Origin: an uncultured Porphyromonas sp.
GTDB taxonomy: Bacteria; Bacteroidota; Bacteroidia; Bacteroidales; Porphyromonadaceae
NCBI GenBank assembly: GCA_900539155.1
Contig: UQBE01000035.1
Coordinates: 1-22,973 of the forward strand
Length of the DNA: 22,973 nt
Direction of reading: 5' to 3'
Of this stretch, positions 1 to 8,063 are shown piece after piece. Each line of letters begins with the position of its first letter. The stretch's first letter is position 1. The position numbers and the translations under genes were made by a program. A model generated the notes under the pieces. It was not told where the DNA came from. It did no database searches and worked only from the letters and a program-made list of their open reading frames with translations.

Positions 1-283
1 TGTGCGTCCGTCCCCGTTAAAACCTTGACGCTGTAACCTTTGACACAACGGACGCTCAGACCGAGCGTCCCTACAGGATTCAGTAACACCAGCCAATCGC
101 TAACGGCCACCAGCCAACAGACACAACGGACGTCTTCCGACTAGACACTAGCCGTAACTGAGTCCTGTAGGGTCGCACGGGAGTGTCTAGCGGGAGGGCG
201 TCCGTCCCCGTTAAAAGAGACGGTACCAATACTTGTCTTGCCGTTCTACAACGGACGCCCTCCGACTAGACACTAGCCGTAAC
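1..283. repeat. Intergenic block of direct and inverted repeats
   Basis: This non-coding stretch is built from repeated pieces. A 19-bp block ending in GTTAAAA occurs at 4-22 and 198-216 without mismatch. A 36-bp block occurs at 123-158 and 248-283 with two mismatches by eye. The segment 182-205 is the reverse complement of 251-274 (22 of 24 positions) and also pairs with 126-149, so large alternative hairpins are possible. A smaller hairpin has arms GGACGCTC (50-57) and GAGCGTCC (63-70). CCTACAGGATTCAGT near 70-84 is roughly inverted at 158-172. No open reading frame makes sense here. It resembles dispersed intergenic repeats rather than a CRISPR, because the units are not regularly spaced. 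Related sequence appears at 20235-20256. Confidence 0.7.
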
Positions 284-353
284 GAAACCTTGCTTTCTAA
301 GTTCATATGCAAGTAAAAAGCGGGTTACTCGTTTCAATGGTTGACATCTGAAT

Positions 354-388
354 CTAACCTCTAATTTCTAATTTCTAACCTCTAACCT
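354..388. repeat. Heptamer tandem repeat CTAAYYT, five units
   Basis: Five consecutive 7-bp units are CTAACCT, CTAATTT, CTAATTT, CTAACCT, CTAACCT. The same degenerate heptamer recurs in four units at 22884-22911, also in non-coding sequence. Its function is unknown. It could be a slippage-prone tract or a protein-binding array. Confidence 0.75.
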
Positions 389-393
389 CCTCT

Positions 394-425
394 CTTGCAC
401 GACTTGAAATAAAGTTTTATCTTTG
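394..425 (+). promoter_or_regulatory. Candidate Bacteroidota promoter for the 656-2578 pair
   Basis: TATCTTTG at 418-425 fits the Bacteroidota -7 consensus TAnnTTTG exactly. CTTG at 394-397 lies 20 nt upstream as a partial -33 element (consensus TTTG). Transcription from about 432 would give a leader of roughly 220 nt before the ATG at 656. No better match was seen closer to the gene. Confidence 0.5.
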
Positions 426-451
426 TGCAGAACATTACCTACAAGAGGGTT

Positions 452-460
452 CCCCCCCCC
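452..460 (+). other. Run of nine C residues in the leader
   Basis: An uninterrupted C9 tract lies between the candidate promoter and the gene at 656. Such runs change length by slippage in many bacteria. Here it could tune leader structure, but it is outside a reading frame. A C8 run occurs at 22870-22877. Confidence 0.6.
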
Positions 461-479
461 TCAAAAGAAAAGTAACAAA

Positions 480-568
480 CAGTGACAGCCCACATGGCTC
501 TGACTGCGTATAGTATCGAAAGAGCTGGTACTACTTATTACTATAGTACCGCTAGGTCTCAGAGAGAC
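480..568 (+). promoter_or_regulatory. Possible structured 5' leader with small hairpins
   Basis: Three short stem-loops follow one another: AGCC/GGCT (487-490/496-499) with outer CAGT/ACTG, GGTACTA/TAGTACC (527-533/544-550), and GTCTC/GAGAC (556-560/564-568). None has a following T-run, so they are not simple terminators. I recognise no riboswitch class. The rest of 569-655 is AT-rich with no further structure seen. Confidence 0.3.
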
Positions 569-655
569 TTATATAAATGGTACACTTTTCTTATATATAG
601 GAGCAAGGCTTACCGACTAATCAACAACTACATTCATCTTTAAGACAGAATCAAA

Positions 656-1588
656 ATGGCAATAACTACTTCAGAGATTAGAGAGAAGATTAAAGAGGAG
701 ATTAGAGAGGTCATGACGCTCCTAGCGCAGACCATCACAGCGAATAAAGGAAAGATCGATACGAAAGGTCTCCCGTACAATAATCAGCGGGCGATCATCT
801 CGAGACTCTTTGTCGGAAAAGAAGATCAGGAACATATACTCCTGCGTCTTGTAGTCCTCAACTCTTACTACTCTACGAATGCTGCCTATAGTTACTTCTC
901 GCTGGAGCAGCTGGCGGATAGGATTATTGATGAGACCACGCAGTTCGCTGGTAAGAGTGGTAAGTTGCCCAATGACTACTTCTATGACATCGTTTTGCAA
1001 AACCTAGGCAAGCCAACGACCATAGGTAAGGCTTTCTTTGAGGCATCGTATGGGATTAAGAAGAATGGGACGCCAGGAGCCACCCTCAAGTCCCTCATTA
1101 GCAAGTATGCCTACTACTGCATGCTGATGGACACGAAGAGATACCCGCTTGGCTTCCCGATCTATGACAGTCTAGCTAGGAAGTCATATCGTAAGGTGAT
1201 GAGTGCTCTGGGTCTAAAGCCTCAGATGGTTCAGACGCTAGATACAGGAAGCATCGGAGAGTATATCTCAGCGCTCAATGAGCTGAGAGAGGCGATCTTT
1301 GGTGCAGGGTCTACAGCTCTATTCTGTGGTCTACAGCAGTTTGATATGCTAGATGCTTACCTATGGTGGATGGGCAAGCTGGAGGGTGGCAACTTCTCAC
1401 TCCTGCTGACCGAGGGTGAGTATAAGATGCTCATTAACAACCTTAAGCTAGGGTCTCAAAAAACAGATATCAATAAACATATTGCGGGGGAGCTGAGACA
1501 GTCAGGTGCTGCGCCCTTTGCGAGCATTGCAGATCCTCAGCGCAAGAAGTTCCTAACCGCCATGATTGATCACTGGCGTAAGCTATAG
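656..1588 (+). CDS. Hypothetical protein, faintly OGG-type DNA glycosylase-like
   Basis: This is a 310-residue protein with no signal peptide or membrane segment, so probably cytoplasmic. I do not firmly recognise it. What can be seen is an amphipathic, charged N-terminus (residues 1-30), a motif LNSYYSTN at 68-75, and SKYAYYC (149-155) followed by FPIYDS (167-172). The combination of a YST motif, a later 'SK' helix and a PIYDS motif recalls uncharacterised proteins with a helix-hairpin-helix (OGG-like) DNA glycosylase fold. That assignment is from memory of the pattern and is weak, and I cannot point to a catalytic Lys/Asp pair with certainty. The ATG at 656 has no Shine-Dalgarno site, as is usual in this phylum. 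The LRR gene starts 21 nt after its stop, so the two are probably co-transcribed. Confidence 0.6.
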   Translation: MAITTSEIREKIKEEIREVMTLLAQTITANKGKIDTKGLPYNNQRAIISRLFVGKEDQEHILLRLVVLNSYYSTNAAYSYFSLEQLADRIIDETTQFAGKSGKLPNDYFYDIVLQNLGKPTTIGKAFFEASYGIKKNGTPGATLKSLISKYAYYCMLMDTKRYPLGFPIYDSLARKSYRKVMSALGLKPQMVQTLDTGSIGEYISALNELREAIFGAGSTALFCGLQQFDMLDAYLWWMGKLEGGNFSLLLTEGEYKMLINNLKLGSQKTDINKHIAGELRQSGAAPFASIADPQRKKFLTAMIDHWRKL

Positions 1589-1609
1589 ACAAGCACAAAC
1601 TATAAACAG

Positions 1610-2578
1610 ATGAATATGAAAGACGCTAATATCTCTTCTCAAGCAGCAGAGCAATCTATCATACGGCTGAGCGTGGATAATGCAACAACCTCAGGGAAAC
1701 TTTGCCTCGGACTGAGTGCCGTAGGGGAGGTCACCATCGAGGGCGTTGAAGAGTCTCCCAATACGAGTGGTACGTATTATCACTACACGTTGATCTCCTC
1801 GGAGGTAATCATTCGTGGGGATGTGACAAGCTTCAACTGCGGTACGTATGGCGACAATAGTATCGTAAGCCTGGATGTCTCGCACGCTGTCAACCTGAAA
1901 GAGCTGCGTTGCTATGGCAATAAGCTAACAAGCTTGGACCTCTCTAAGAATGCTGCCTTGACAGTACTAGAGTGTGATATCAACCCATTGACCAGCCTAG
2001 ACCTGTCGCACTGTGTTAGTCTGCAAGAGTTTAACTGTATGGACAATCAGCTGACTAGCTTGGATATGGCAGCTTGCTCCAATCTAAGAGTATTGCGCTG
2101 CAGTGGCAACAAGGAGCTGGCGATGCTAAAGCTCCCTGAGAGTCCGCTCTGTAGCCTCATGGTGCAAAGCTGTAAGAAGCTAAAGAGTCTGCACTGTCCG
2201 AGCAAAACTTTGGAAGAGTTGGACATCTGTGGCTGTGAAGCCTTGGAGGAGGTGGATGCTAGAGATAGTAAGTTGGAGTCCATCTGGGTTGTGGACTGTC
2301 CTAACCTGCGTGTCGTCCGCTTCGACGGGACTGCTCTTGATAATGAGCAAGCGCGTAGGCTGGTGGACGGACTTCCCGATCGAAGAGAATCGGTTGCTGG
2401 CGAGCTCCATCTCTTCACCGCAGAGCAAGAGGAGGAGGCATGCTGCATGATGGGAGGCCATCTAGGTGATGCTACCGATAAGAATTGGAACATATCTATT
2501 GTTCCAGAGCGCCTGTGGGCTGCCTTGCGCGATATCCAGAAGGATGTAGACACGTTACTGGGACGAGCTACTGAGTAG
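1610..2578 (+). CDS. Cytoplasmic leucine-rich repeat protein
   Basis: A 322-residue protein carries about seven LRRs of roughly 21 residues between residues 85 and 240. The best preserved have the form LxxLxCxxNxLTSLDLSxN (for example ELRCYGNKLTSLDLSKN at 98-114). Later repeats drift and are rich in Cys. The tail GLPDRRES...DKNWNI (254-296) matches the closing segment often seen in Porphyromonas/Bacteroides LRR proteins (LPDRxG...GW). Unlike most of those it has no signal peptide, lipobox or sorting domain, so it is predicted to stay in the cytoplasm and to act by protein binding. Met3 (1616) is an alternative start. It follows the 310-aa gene by 21 nt and is closed by the terminator at 2622-2660. 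Partner and substrate are unknown. Confidence 0.8.
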   Translation: MNMKDANISSQAAEQSIIRLSVDNATTSGKLCLGLSAVGEVTIEGVEESPNTSGTYYHYTLISSEVIIRGDVTSFNCGTYGDNSIVSLDVSHAVNLKELRCYGNKLTSLDLSKNAALTVLECDINPLTSLDLSHCVSLQEFNCMDNQLTSLDMAACSNLRVLRCSGNKELAMLKLPESPLCSLMVQSCKKLKSLHCPSKTLEELDICGCEALEEVDARDSKLESIWVVDCPNLRVVRFDGTALDNEQARRLVDGLPDRRESVAGELHLFTAEQEEEACCMMGGHLGDATDKNWNISIVPERLWAALRDIQKDVDTLLGRATE

Positions 2579-2621
2579 TAGCAAGTTCGGACTCGCATCA
2601 GCGATGGTGCGCATGATATAG

Positions 2622-2660
2622 AAGATTGACAGGACTCGTTTGTCGTGTCAATCTTTTTTT
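2622..2660 (+). terminator. Rho-independent terminator of the plus-strand pair
   Basis: Perfect 10-bp arms AAGATTGACA (2622-2631) and TGTCAATCTT (2646-2655) enclose a 14-nt loop. The T-run continues to 2660. It lies 44 nt after the LRR gene stop. Confidence 0.85.
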
Positions 2661-2670
2661 ATGGTCTGTT

Positions 2671-2697
2671 GAGATTGTTGCAAAAGTCAACAGTCTC
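2671..2697. repeat. Short form (27 bp) of the GAGACTGTTG palindromic repeat
   Basis: GAGATTGTTG at the left and CAACAGTCTC at the right form inverted arms around CAAAAGT (one G-T position). The same 27-mer with two substitutions is at 22831-22857, and the ends match those of the long copies at 12463 and 22591. It is flanked by a 9-bp direct repeat, CTGTTGAGA, at 2666-2674 and 2698-2706. The left copy overlaps the arm by four bases, so this may be chance or a trace of duplication. Confidence 0.7.
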
Positions 2698-2711
2698 CTG
2701 TTGAGACGTAT

Positions 2712-2763
2712 GGAGACTACAGAGAGACGCTTAGCGCATCAGAGTTCACGCTTTGTAGTCTCC
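2712..2763. repeat. Inverted repeat between convergent genes
   Basis: Perfect 10-bp arms GGAGACTACA (2712-2721) and TGTAGTCTCC (2754-2763) enclose 32 nt. TACCTTTG at 2769-2776 matches a -7 element on the plus strand but has no -33 at the right distance and no plus-strand gene after it. The hairpin could act as a terminator for recG, but there is no T-run on the minus strand. The remaining sequence to 2846 shows nothing recognisable. Confidence 0.5.
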
Positions 2764-2846
2764 TATATTACCTTTGCAGAGTCGATTAATTAGGCTTTGC
2801 TCTCGATTGGCATCCCAAGCACCTTGAGGGGAAGCGGGACGGAGGA

Positions 2847-4940
2847 TTAGCTGATTTGTCCCCAGTGGTGGGCGTTGGGGTGGATGCGCTCGAGGTTGAT
2901 GCGGTAGAGCTCTGTGTCGGGTTTGTCGAGGAGCGGACTGTAGTCGAGGAGGTAGTTGACGTCTAGCCGTGTGAGGGCGAGGAGGTTGTAGTCAGCCACG
3001 GGGTCGGCTATTCGGATGCCCGCTAGGGTGCCACTCTGTCGTGTTCCCTCCATCTGTCCGAAGCCGCGTAGGCGCATATCCTCCTCGGCAATCTTGAAGC
3101 CGTCTTGCGTGGCAACCATCGTGTCGATGCGTTGCTTGGCATCGCCCTGCAGGTCGTCGGGCGTGACGAGGATGCAGTAGCTCTTGTCGCCACCACGCCC
3201 CACACGTCCCCGCAGCTGATGTAGCTGTGCCAGTCCGAAGCGCTGCGCATCGTTGATCACCATAACCGTAGCGTTTGGCACGTTGACGCCCACCTCGATG
3301 ACCGTCGTGGCTAGGAGTATCGGCACCTCTCCCGAGGCAAAGTGCTCCATCTGCTCCGCCTTGTCCTCGGCGCTAAGACGTCCGTGAACGTAGACGACTC
3401 GCTCTTCGCCAAAGCGCTCTACGTACTCCTTGTAACCTACCTCTAGATTGGCAAAGTCAGACTCCTCCGTTCCCTCAATCATAGGGAAGACAACATAGAT
3501 TTGCTGTCCACGATTGATTGTTTCGTTGATGAGGTTGTAGAGTGTTTCTTTCTTCTTTTCTGCTATCTGGACGGTCGTGATCGGTTTGCGCCCAGGGGGC
3601 ATCTCGTCTATTACCGAGACATCGAGGTCGCCATACATAGTCATGGCTAGGGTGCGGGGTATGGGGGTCGCGCTCATGACGAGGATGTGGGGAAGGGTCA
3701 GCACGTTCTTGCCCCAGAGCTTGGAGCGCTGGGCTACGCCAAAGCGGTGCTGCTCGTCGATGACCGCCATGCCGAGCTTGCGAAAGGCGACTCGCTCCTC
3801 TAATATAGCGTGCGTGCCGATCAAGATGGAGAGGCTACCATCGGCTAGGGCGGACAGGGTCTCGCGTCGCTCTCGCGTCTTGCTGCTCCCTGTGAGAAGT
3901 GCTATGGAGACATCCAGCCCCTCGACGAACTCGGAGATGGTCTCGTAGTGCTGCTGTGCTAGGATCTCCGTGGGGGCGAGCATGCAGGCTTGGTAGCCGT
4001 TGTCTATGGCTAGGAGCATGGCAAAGAGTGCGACGAGGGTCTTGCCACTGCCCACGTCTCCCTGTATGAGACGATTCATCTGTGCTCCTGAGTTGGTGTC
4101 CCGACGTATCTCACGGAGGACTCGCTTTTGCGCTCCTGTGAGGTCGTAGGGTAGTGCGTGGTACAGACCGTTGAAGAGCTTGCCCACTTGCTCCAAGCGG
4201 TAGCCTTCGTAGCGCATACGCTGCATGACGGCTAGGCGACGCAGGTAGAGGTTGAGGTAAAAGAGTTCGTCGTACTTCAGTCTGAACTTAGCCACCTGCA
4301 CCTGCTCGACACTCTGCGGGTGATGGATCCATCTGATAGCCGTCTGGAGAGGTGCTAGATGACGGTGCGCGATGAGAGGCTCAGAGAGCGTCTCGGGGAT
4401 GGAGAAGTAGGGGCTCTGGAGAAGCTGGTCTATGTAGCGTCCTAAGAAAGCGGAGTCGATGCGGGCACGCTTGAGTCGCTCGGTGGTTCGGTAGATCGGT
4501 TGGTACCCGCCGACGGATGGGCTTGGCTTGTCTGCGGGCTTAATCTCTGGATGTGTGATCTGCAGCTGATTGTTGAAGAGCTGTAGCTTGCCGTAGACGA
4601 TATATTTGCACCCAGGGGTGAGCGCACGCTGTATGTAGTTGTGCCCTTTGAACCAAACCAATAATAACTCTCCCGTGTCGTCCATAAGGCGTGCCGAGAG
4701 GTTGCTCTTGCGTCCCAGAGAGGGTGCGCTAAAGGGCTGTAAGATGCCCTCGACCTGTACCTCCGACATAGAGGGTGTGAGTGCACCTATGGGATAGATG
4801 ATCCGCCGGTCAGCATAGCGGTAGGGAATGTAGTAGAGCAGGTCCCGATAGGTGTGTAGGTCTAGCTCTTCGGCTATCAGCTGCGCCCGCTTGGGACCCA
4901 GTCCAGGCAGATCTGCTAGGGGTGTGGTTAGGAAGCTCAT
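2847..4940 (-). CDS. recG: ATP-dependent DNA helicase RecG
   Basis: RecG is a monomeric superfamily 2 helicase that remodels stalled forks and branched DNA. The 697-residue length is normal. The N-terminal wedge/OB region begins with the helix-hairpin-helix-like LADLPGLGPKRAQLI (8-22). The helicase core shows Walker A GDVGSGKT (294-301), DEQH in motif II (395-398), SAT (423-425), and motif VI QLRGRVGR (575-582). The TRG-like segment and the C-terminal RLRGFGQMEGTRQSG (623-637) are present, so the enzyme should be active. It is the last gene of the fabH-era-der-ispD-recG run. The upstream ispD stop lies 31 nt before its ATG, which suggests co-transcription. No clear terminator follows it. Confidence 0.97.
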   Translation of the reverse strand: MSFLTTPLADLPGLGPKRAQLIAEELDLHTYRDLLYYIPYRYADRRIIYPIGALTPSMSEVQVEGILQPFSAPSLGRKSNLSARLMDDTGELLLVWFKGHNYIQRALTPGCKYIVYGKLQLFNNQLQITHPEIKPADKPSPSVGGYQPIYRTTERLKRARIDSAFLGRYIDQLLQSPYFSIPETLSEPLIAHRHLAPLQTAIRWIHHPQSVEQVQVAKFRLKYDELFYLNLYLRRLAVMQRMRYEGYRLEQVGKLFNGLYHALPYDLTGAQKRVLREIRRDTNSGAQMNRLIQGDVGSGKTLVALFAMLLAIDNGYQACMLAPTEILAQQHYETISEFVEGLDVSIALLTGSSKTRERRETLSALADGSLSILIGTHAILEERVAFRKLGMAVIDEQHRFGVAQRSKLWGKNVLTLPHILVMSATPIPRTLAMTMYGDLDVSVIDEMPPGRKPITTVQIAEKKKETLYNLINETINRGQQIYVVFPMIEGTEESDFANLEVGYKEYVERFGEERVVYVHGRLSAEDKAEQMEHFASGEVPILLATTVIEVGVNVPNATVMVINDAQRFGLAQLHQLRGRVGRGGDKSYCILVTPDDLQGDAKQRIDTMVATQDGFKIAEEDMRLRGFGQMEGTRQSGTLAGIRIADPVADYNLLALTRLDVNYLLDYSPLLDKPDTELYRINLERIHPNAHHWGQIS

Positions 4941-4971
4941 AGCAGTATGGGCAGAGAGGCGGGGAGATGGC

Positions 4972-5724
4972 TTACCTACTCGAGAGTAGTCGCTGTGTCA
5001 GGCGCAGACGCTCCTGACGAGATGTGGTCAGGAGGTGCTCACCCCAGTAGAGCTGGTCGGGGGTGGTAATCTTAATATTCTCCGTGGTGTCTGGGACCAG
5101 TGCTAGGTCGCTGTAAAGCTGATCATAGACGGAGCAGTCGTCTGTAAAGTTCTCCTGAAAGGGCTGCTGGTAAGCCTCCTTGATGCGCTCGGACCAGAAG
5201 ACCTGTGGCGTACGAACCAAACAGTAACGGCTACGGTCTATGGCTTGTGAGCTTTGCCCCCCTTCGCCCTCATCGGGTAGATAGCGTAAGCTCTCTGTGA
5301 GCTGCAGGACAGGCACCGCTGCTCCCACGCGCTGAGCCTCTGCGAAGCAGTTGTCCACAACCTCCTTAGCAACGAAGGGACGTACCGCATCGTGGATGCC
5401 GACGAGTGTGCCACTAGGCACGACCTTCAGGGCGCGACGTACTGTGTCAAAGCGCGTCTTGCCCGCCAAGGTTAGGTAGACACGGTCCGTGAGACCTATC
5501 GTCTGGAGCATATCCTCGACGATGATGCGGTAGTCGTACGATATGCCGAGGACGATGTAGTCCACATACTTAACTAGAGCCTCAATGGTGTGCTGGAGGA
5601 TTGTCTTGCTACCCAGCTTGATGTATTGCTTGGGCAGATCAGCTCCCATACGAACGCCCGACCCACCGGAGGGGATGATGAGATATCTTTTAATATGTTC
5701 TGACGCAGTTATTGCTTGCTCCAT
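4972..5724 (-). CDS. ispD: 2-C-methyl-D-erythritol 4-phosphate cytidylyltransferase
   Basis: IspD joins CTP to methylerythritol 4-phosphate, the third step of the non-mevalonate isoprenoid pathway, in the cytoplasm. The 250-residue chain has the nucleotide-binding loop PSGGSGVRMG (18-27) and PKQY (31-34). These supply the Arg25/Lys32 pair expected for catalysis. HDAVRPF is at 111-117, TDD at 194-196, and the substrate-binding NIKITTPDQL at 216-225. The first position of the loop is Pro-Ser rather than the commoner Ala-Ala/Ala-Gly, a mild family variant. The N-terminal extension of about 12 residues before the first strand is unremarkable. It sits 33 nt after der and 31 nt before recG, in the same operon. 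Confidence 0.94.
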   Translation of the reverse strand: MEQAITASEHIKRYLIIPSGGSGVRMGADLPKQYIKLGSKTILQHTIEALVKYVDYIVLGISYDYRIIVEDMLQTIGLTDRVYLTLAGKTRFDTVRRALKVVPSGTLVGIHDAVRPFVAKEVVDNCFAEAQRVGAAVPVLQLTESLRYLPDEGEGGQSSQAIDRSRYCLVRTPQVFWSERIKEAYQQPFQENFTDDCSVYDQLYSDLALVPDTTENIKITTPDQLYWGEHLLTTSRQERLRLTQRLLSSR

Positions 5725-5757
5725 ATTTATCGTAGGTGGTGAAGAGGAGGGGGAGGG

Positions 5758-7068
5758 TTACTTCTCTCTGAGGAAGACGTTGATGGGAGTCCCGCAGAAG
5801 TCCCAGTTCTTACGAATCTGATTTTCGAGAAAACGCTTGTACGGCTCGCGTACCCATTGGGGCAGATTCGCATAAAAAGCAAAAGATGGAACCGCCGTGG
5901 GGAGCTGCTGTACGAACTTAATCTTGATATACTTACCCTTGATAGAGGGTGGTGGAGTCTTCTCAATCAGAGGTAGTAGCACTTGGTTGAGCTGGTGCGT
6001 CGGGATGCGTGTCGAGCGCATATCGTAGACATGCTGCGCCGTCTCGATCACCTTGAGGATGCGCTGCTTATTGAGCGCTGAGATAAAGAGGATGGGGAAG
6101 TCGGTAAAGGGGGCAAATCGCGCACGGATCGCCTCCTCCATAGTGCGCTGCACGGGCATGCTCTTGTCCTCGACGAGGTCCCACTTATTGACGCAGACGA
6201 CAAGCCCCTTGTTATTGCGCTGGATCACCCGAAAGATGTTGGCGTCCTGAGCCTCTATACCTCTCGTAGCATCGATCAGCATGATGCACACATCGGCATT
6301 TTCGATAGCACGGATGGCACGGATTACGGAGTAGTACTCGAGGTCTTCGTTGACCTTACCCTTCTTGCGGATGCCCGCTGTATCAACGAGGTAGAAGTGC
6401 TGGTTGAACTTATCGTACTCAGCAAAGATGCTGTCACGCGTGGTGCCCGAGCGGTCGGTGACTATGTTGCGCTCCTCACCGATGAGCGCGTTCAGGAGCG
6501 AAGACTTACCCGCATTCGGTCTGCCCACGATCGCAAAGCGAGGCAGCTCGAGGAGAGGCTCATGATTGCCCTCCTTAGGGAGTAGCTCTAGGATATGGTC
6601 AAGGAGATCGCCCGTCGAGGAGCCGTTGATAGCAGAGATAGGGTAGGGGTCGCCAATGCCTAGGGAGTAAAACTCCGCCGCGTCGTTGTGCTGGGTGAAG
6701 TTGTCCGCCTTGTTGGCCACCAGTATGACAGGTTTGTTGGTCTGTCGGAGCATCAGAGCTATCTCGTCGTCTAGATCGGTCACGCCGTTGAGTATGTCCA
6801 CGACAAAGAGGATCAGGTCAGCCTCTTCGACTGCTATGCGCACCTGCTTATTGATCTCCTCCTCGAAGACATCATCACTGCGCAAGACCCATCCGCCGGT
6901 GTCTACAATCGAAAAGGTACGCTCGCACCAAGTGACGTGACCGTACTGTCGGTCACGTGTTGTACCCGCCTCCTCTGTGACGATTGCTTGACGGGAGCGA
7001 GTCAGACGATTGAAGAGGGTACTCTTGCCCACGTTGGGGCGTCCTACGATGGCTACTAGATTACTCAT
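5758..7068 (-). CDS. der: Ribosome-assembly GTPase Der (EngA)
   Basis: Der is the essential double-GTPase that helps mature the 50S subunit. Its 436 residues show the expected duplication. G-domain 1 has GRPNVGKS (9-16), DTGG (56-59) and NKAD (119-122). G-domain 2 has GRPNAGKS (182-189), DTAG (229-232) and NKWD (294-297). The KH-like C-terminal domain follows from about 350, ending in the usual GTPINVFLREK. No key residue is missing. It begins 74 nt after the era stop. That gap holds only a short AT-rich stretch with a 5-bp hairpin (AGACT/AGTCT), so read-through from era is likely. Confidence 0.97.
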   Translation of the reverse strand: MSNLVAIVGRPNVGKSTLFNRLTRSRQAIVTEEAGTTRDRQYGHVTWCERTFSIVDTGGWVLRSDDVFEEEINKQVRIAVEEADLILFVVDILNGVTDLDDEIALMLRQTNKPVILVANKADNFTQHNDAAEFYSLGIGDPYPISAINGSSTGDLLDHILELLPKEGNHEPLLELPRFAIVGRPNAGKSSLLNALIGEERNIVTDRSGTTRDSIFAEYDKFNQHFYLVDTAGIRKKGKVNEDLEYYSVIRAIRAIENADVCIMLIDATRGIEAQDANIFRVIQRNNKGLVVCVNKWDLVEDKSMPVQRTMEEAIRARFAPFTDFPILFISALNKQRILKVIETAQHVYDMRSTRIPTHQLNQVLLPLIEKTPPPSIKGKYIKIKFVQQLPTAVPSFAFYANLPQWVREPYKRFLENQIRKNWDFCGTPINVFLREK

Positions 7069-7142
7069 AGCTTGATATCTCTTATAGACTATGTCAGTCT
7101 GCTTAGTATATAAATAGGTGCGTCAAAAAAGCAGCTCAGTGG

Positions 7143-8063
7143 CTAGATGTCATAGCCGAACTGTGTCAATGCTTGATCGCTCTGACGCCAATCCTTATCC
7201 ACACGGACTAATAGTGTCAGGTGGATATGCTTGTCAAAGAATCGCTCTAGATCCTTTCGTGCGGAGATGCCGAGACGCTTGATGGCGGAGCCTTTGTGCC
7301 CGATGATGATCCCCTTTTGCGACTCACGCTCTACGAGGATTACGCAGCGCATATCGATTCGGTCGGGACTCTCGACAAACTCCTCCACGACAACCTCCAC
7401 GGCGTATGGCACCTCCTGGTGATAGTACTGGAGTGCCTTCTCGCGAATAATCTCCGAGACGAAGAAGCGTGCTGGTCGATCGGTCAGAGCGTCCTGCTCG
7501 AAGTAAGGTGGCGACACGGGGAGTAGCTCCTCGATGCGCTTCTTGAGCGGAGCTAGGTTAAACTGCCTCAGAGCCGACACGGGGATAATCTCTGCCTGCG
7601 GGATGATGCTGTGCCAGTAGTCGACTAACTCCTCCAGATGCTTCTGGTCTGTCAGGTCTACCTTATTAATGACAATGATAATGGGGCAGGAGAGCCGCTG
7701 TACACGCTCCACAAAGTCGTGATGCTTGTCGCGCTCCTCCATCGTGTCGGTGACGTAGAGCAGCAGGTCGGCATCCTCTAGAGCCTGCTCCGAGTAGGCA
7801 CGCATGCGCTCCTGCAACTTGTAGCTAGGCTGTAGCACACCAGGCGTATCGCTGTAGACCACCTGCATGTGGTCGCTATTGACGATGCCCAGGATGCGGT
7901 GCCGCGTCGTCTGCGCCTTGCTCGTGATGATCGAGATGCGCTCTCCGACCAGGTAGTTCATCAGCGTCGACTTACCCACATTGGGGTTGCCGACGATGCT
8001 CACGAAGCCACTCTTGTAGCCCTCTGGCAAGGGTTTACCGGCGAGGTGCTGTAGCTCCGTCAT
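7143..8063 (-). CDS. era: Ribosome-assembly GTPase Era
   Basis: Era binds the 3' end of 16S rRNA and couples 30S maturation to growth. The 306-residue protein has G1 GNPNVGKS (25-32), G3 DTPG (72-75), G4 NKVD (133-136) and a C-terminal KH domain with GIIIGHKGSAIK (251-262). The Met start lies inside the fabH reading frame and gives a 29-nt overlap. It leaves about 18 residues before the first strand, a normal N-terminus, and there is no internal Met before G1, so this start is preferred. The overlap implies translational coupling with fabH. Confidence 0.96.
   Translation of the reverse strand: MTELQHLAGKPLPEGYKSGFVSIVGNPNVGKSTLMNYLVGERISIITSKAQTTRHRILGIVNSDHMQVVYSDTPGVLQPSYKLQERMRAYSEQALEDADLLLYVTDTMEERDKHHDFVERVQRLSCPIIIVINKVDLTDQKHLEELVDYWHSIIPQAEIIPVSALRQFNLAPLKKRIEELLPVSPPYFEQDALTDRPARFFVSEIIREKALQYYHQEVPYAVEVVVEEFVESPDRIDMRCVILVERESQKGIIIGHKGSAIKRLGISARKDLERFFDKHIHLTLLVRVDKDWRQSDQALTQFGYDI

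Noticed and set aside
1..290. CRISPR-like array
   Set aside because: The repeated blocks are few, differ in length and orientation, and lack equal spacers. No cas gene is present.
722..1000. Minus-strand frame inside the 310-aa gene
   Set aside because: It is antisense to a well-formed gene and has no recognisable features. Other overlapping frames in the window were discarded for the same reason.
2769..2776. Functional plus-strand promoter from TACCTTTG
   Set aside because: There is no -33 element at 19-21 nt and no plus-strand reading frame after it, so it is kept only as part of the compound structure.
5758..8063. era and der as a duplicated gene
   Set aside because: They are different standard GTPases: one G-domain plus KH in Era, two G-domains in Der. 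Both are complete.
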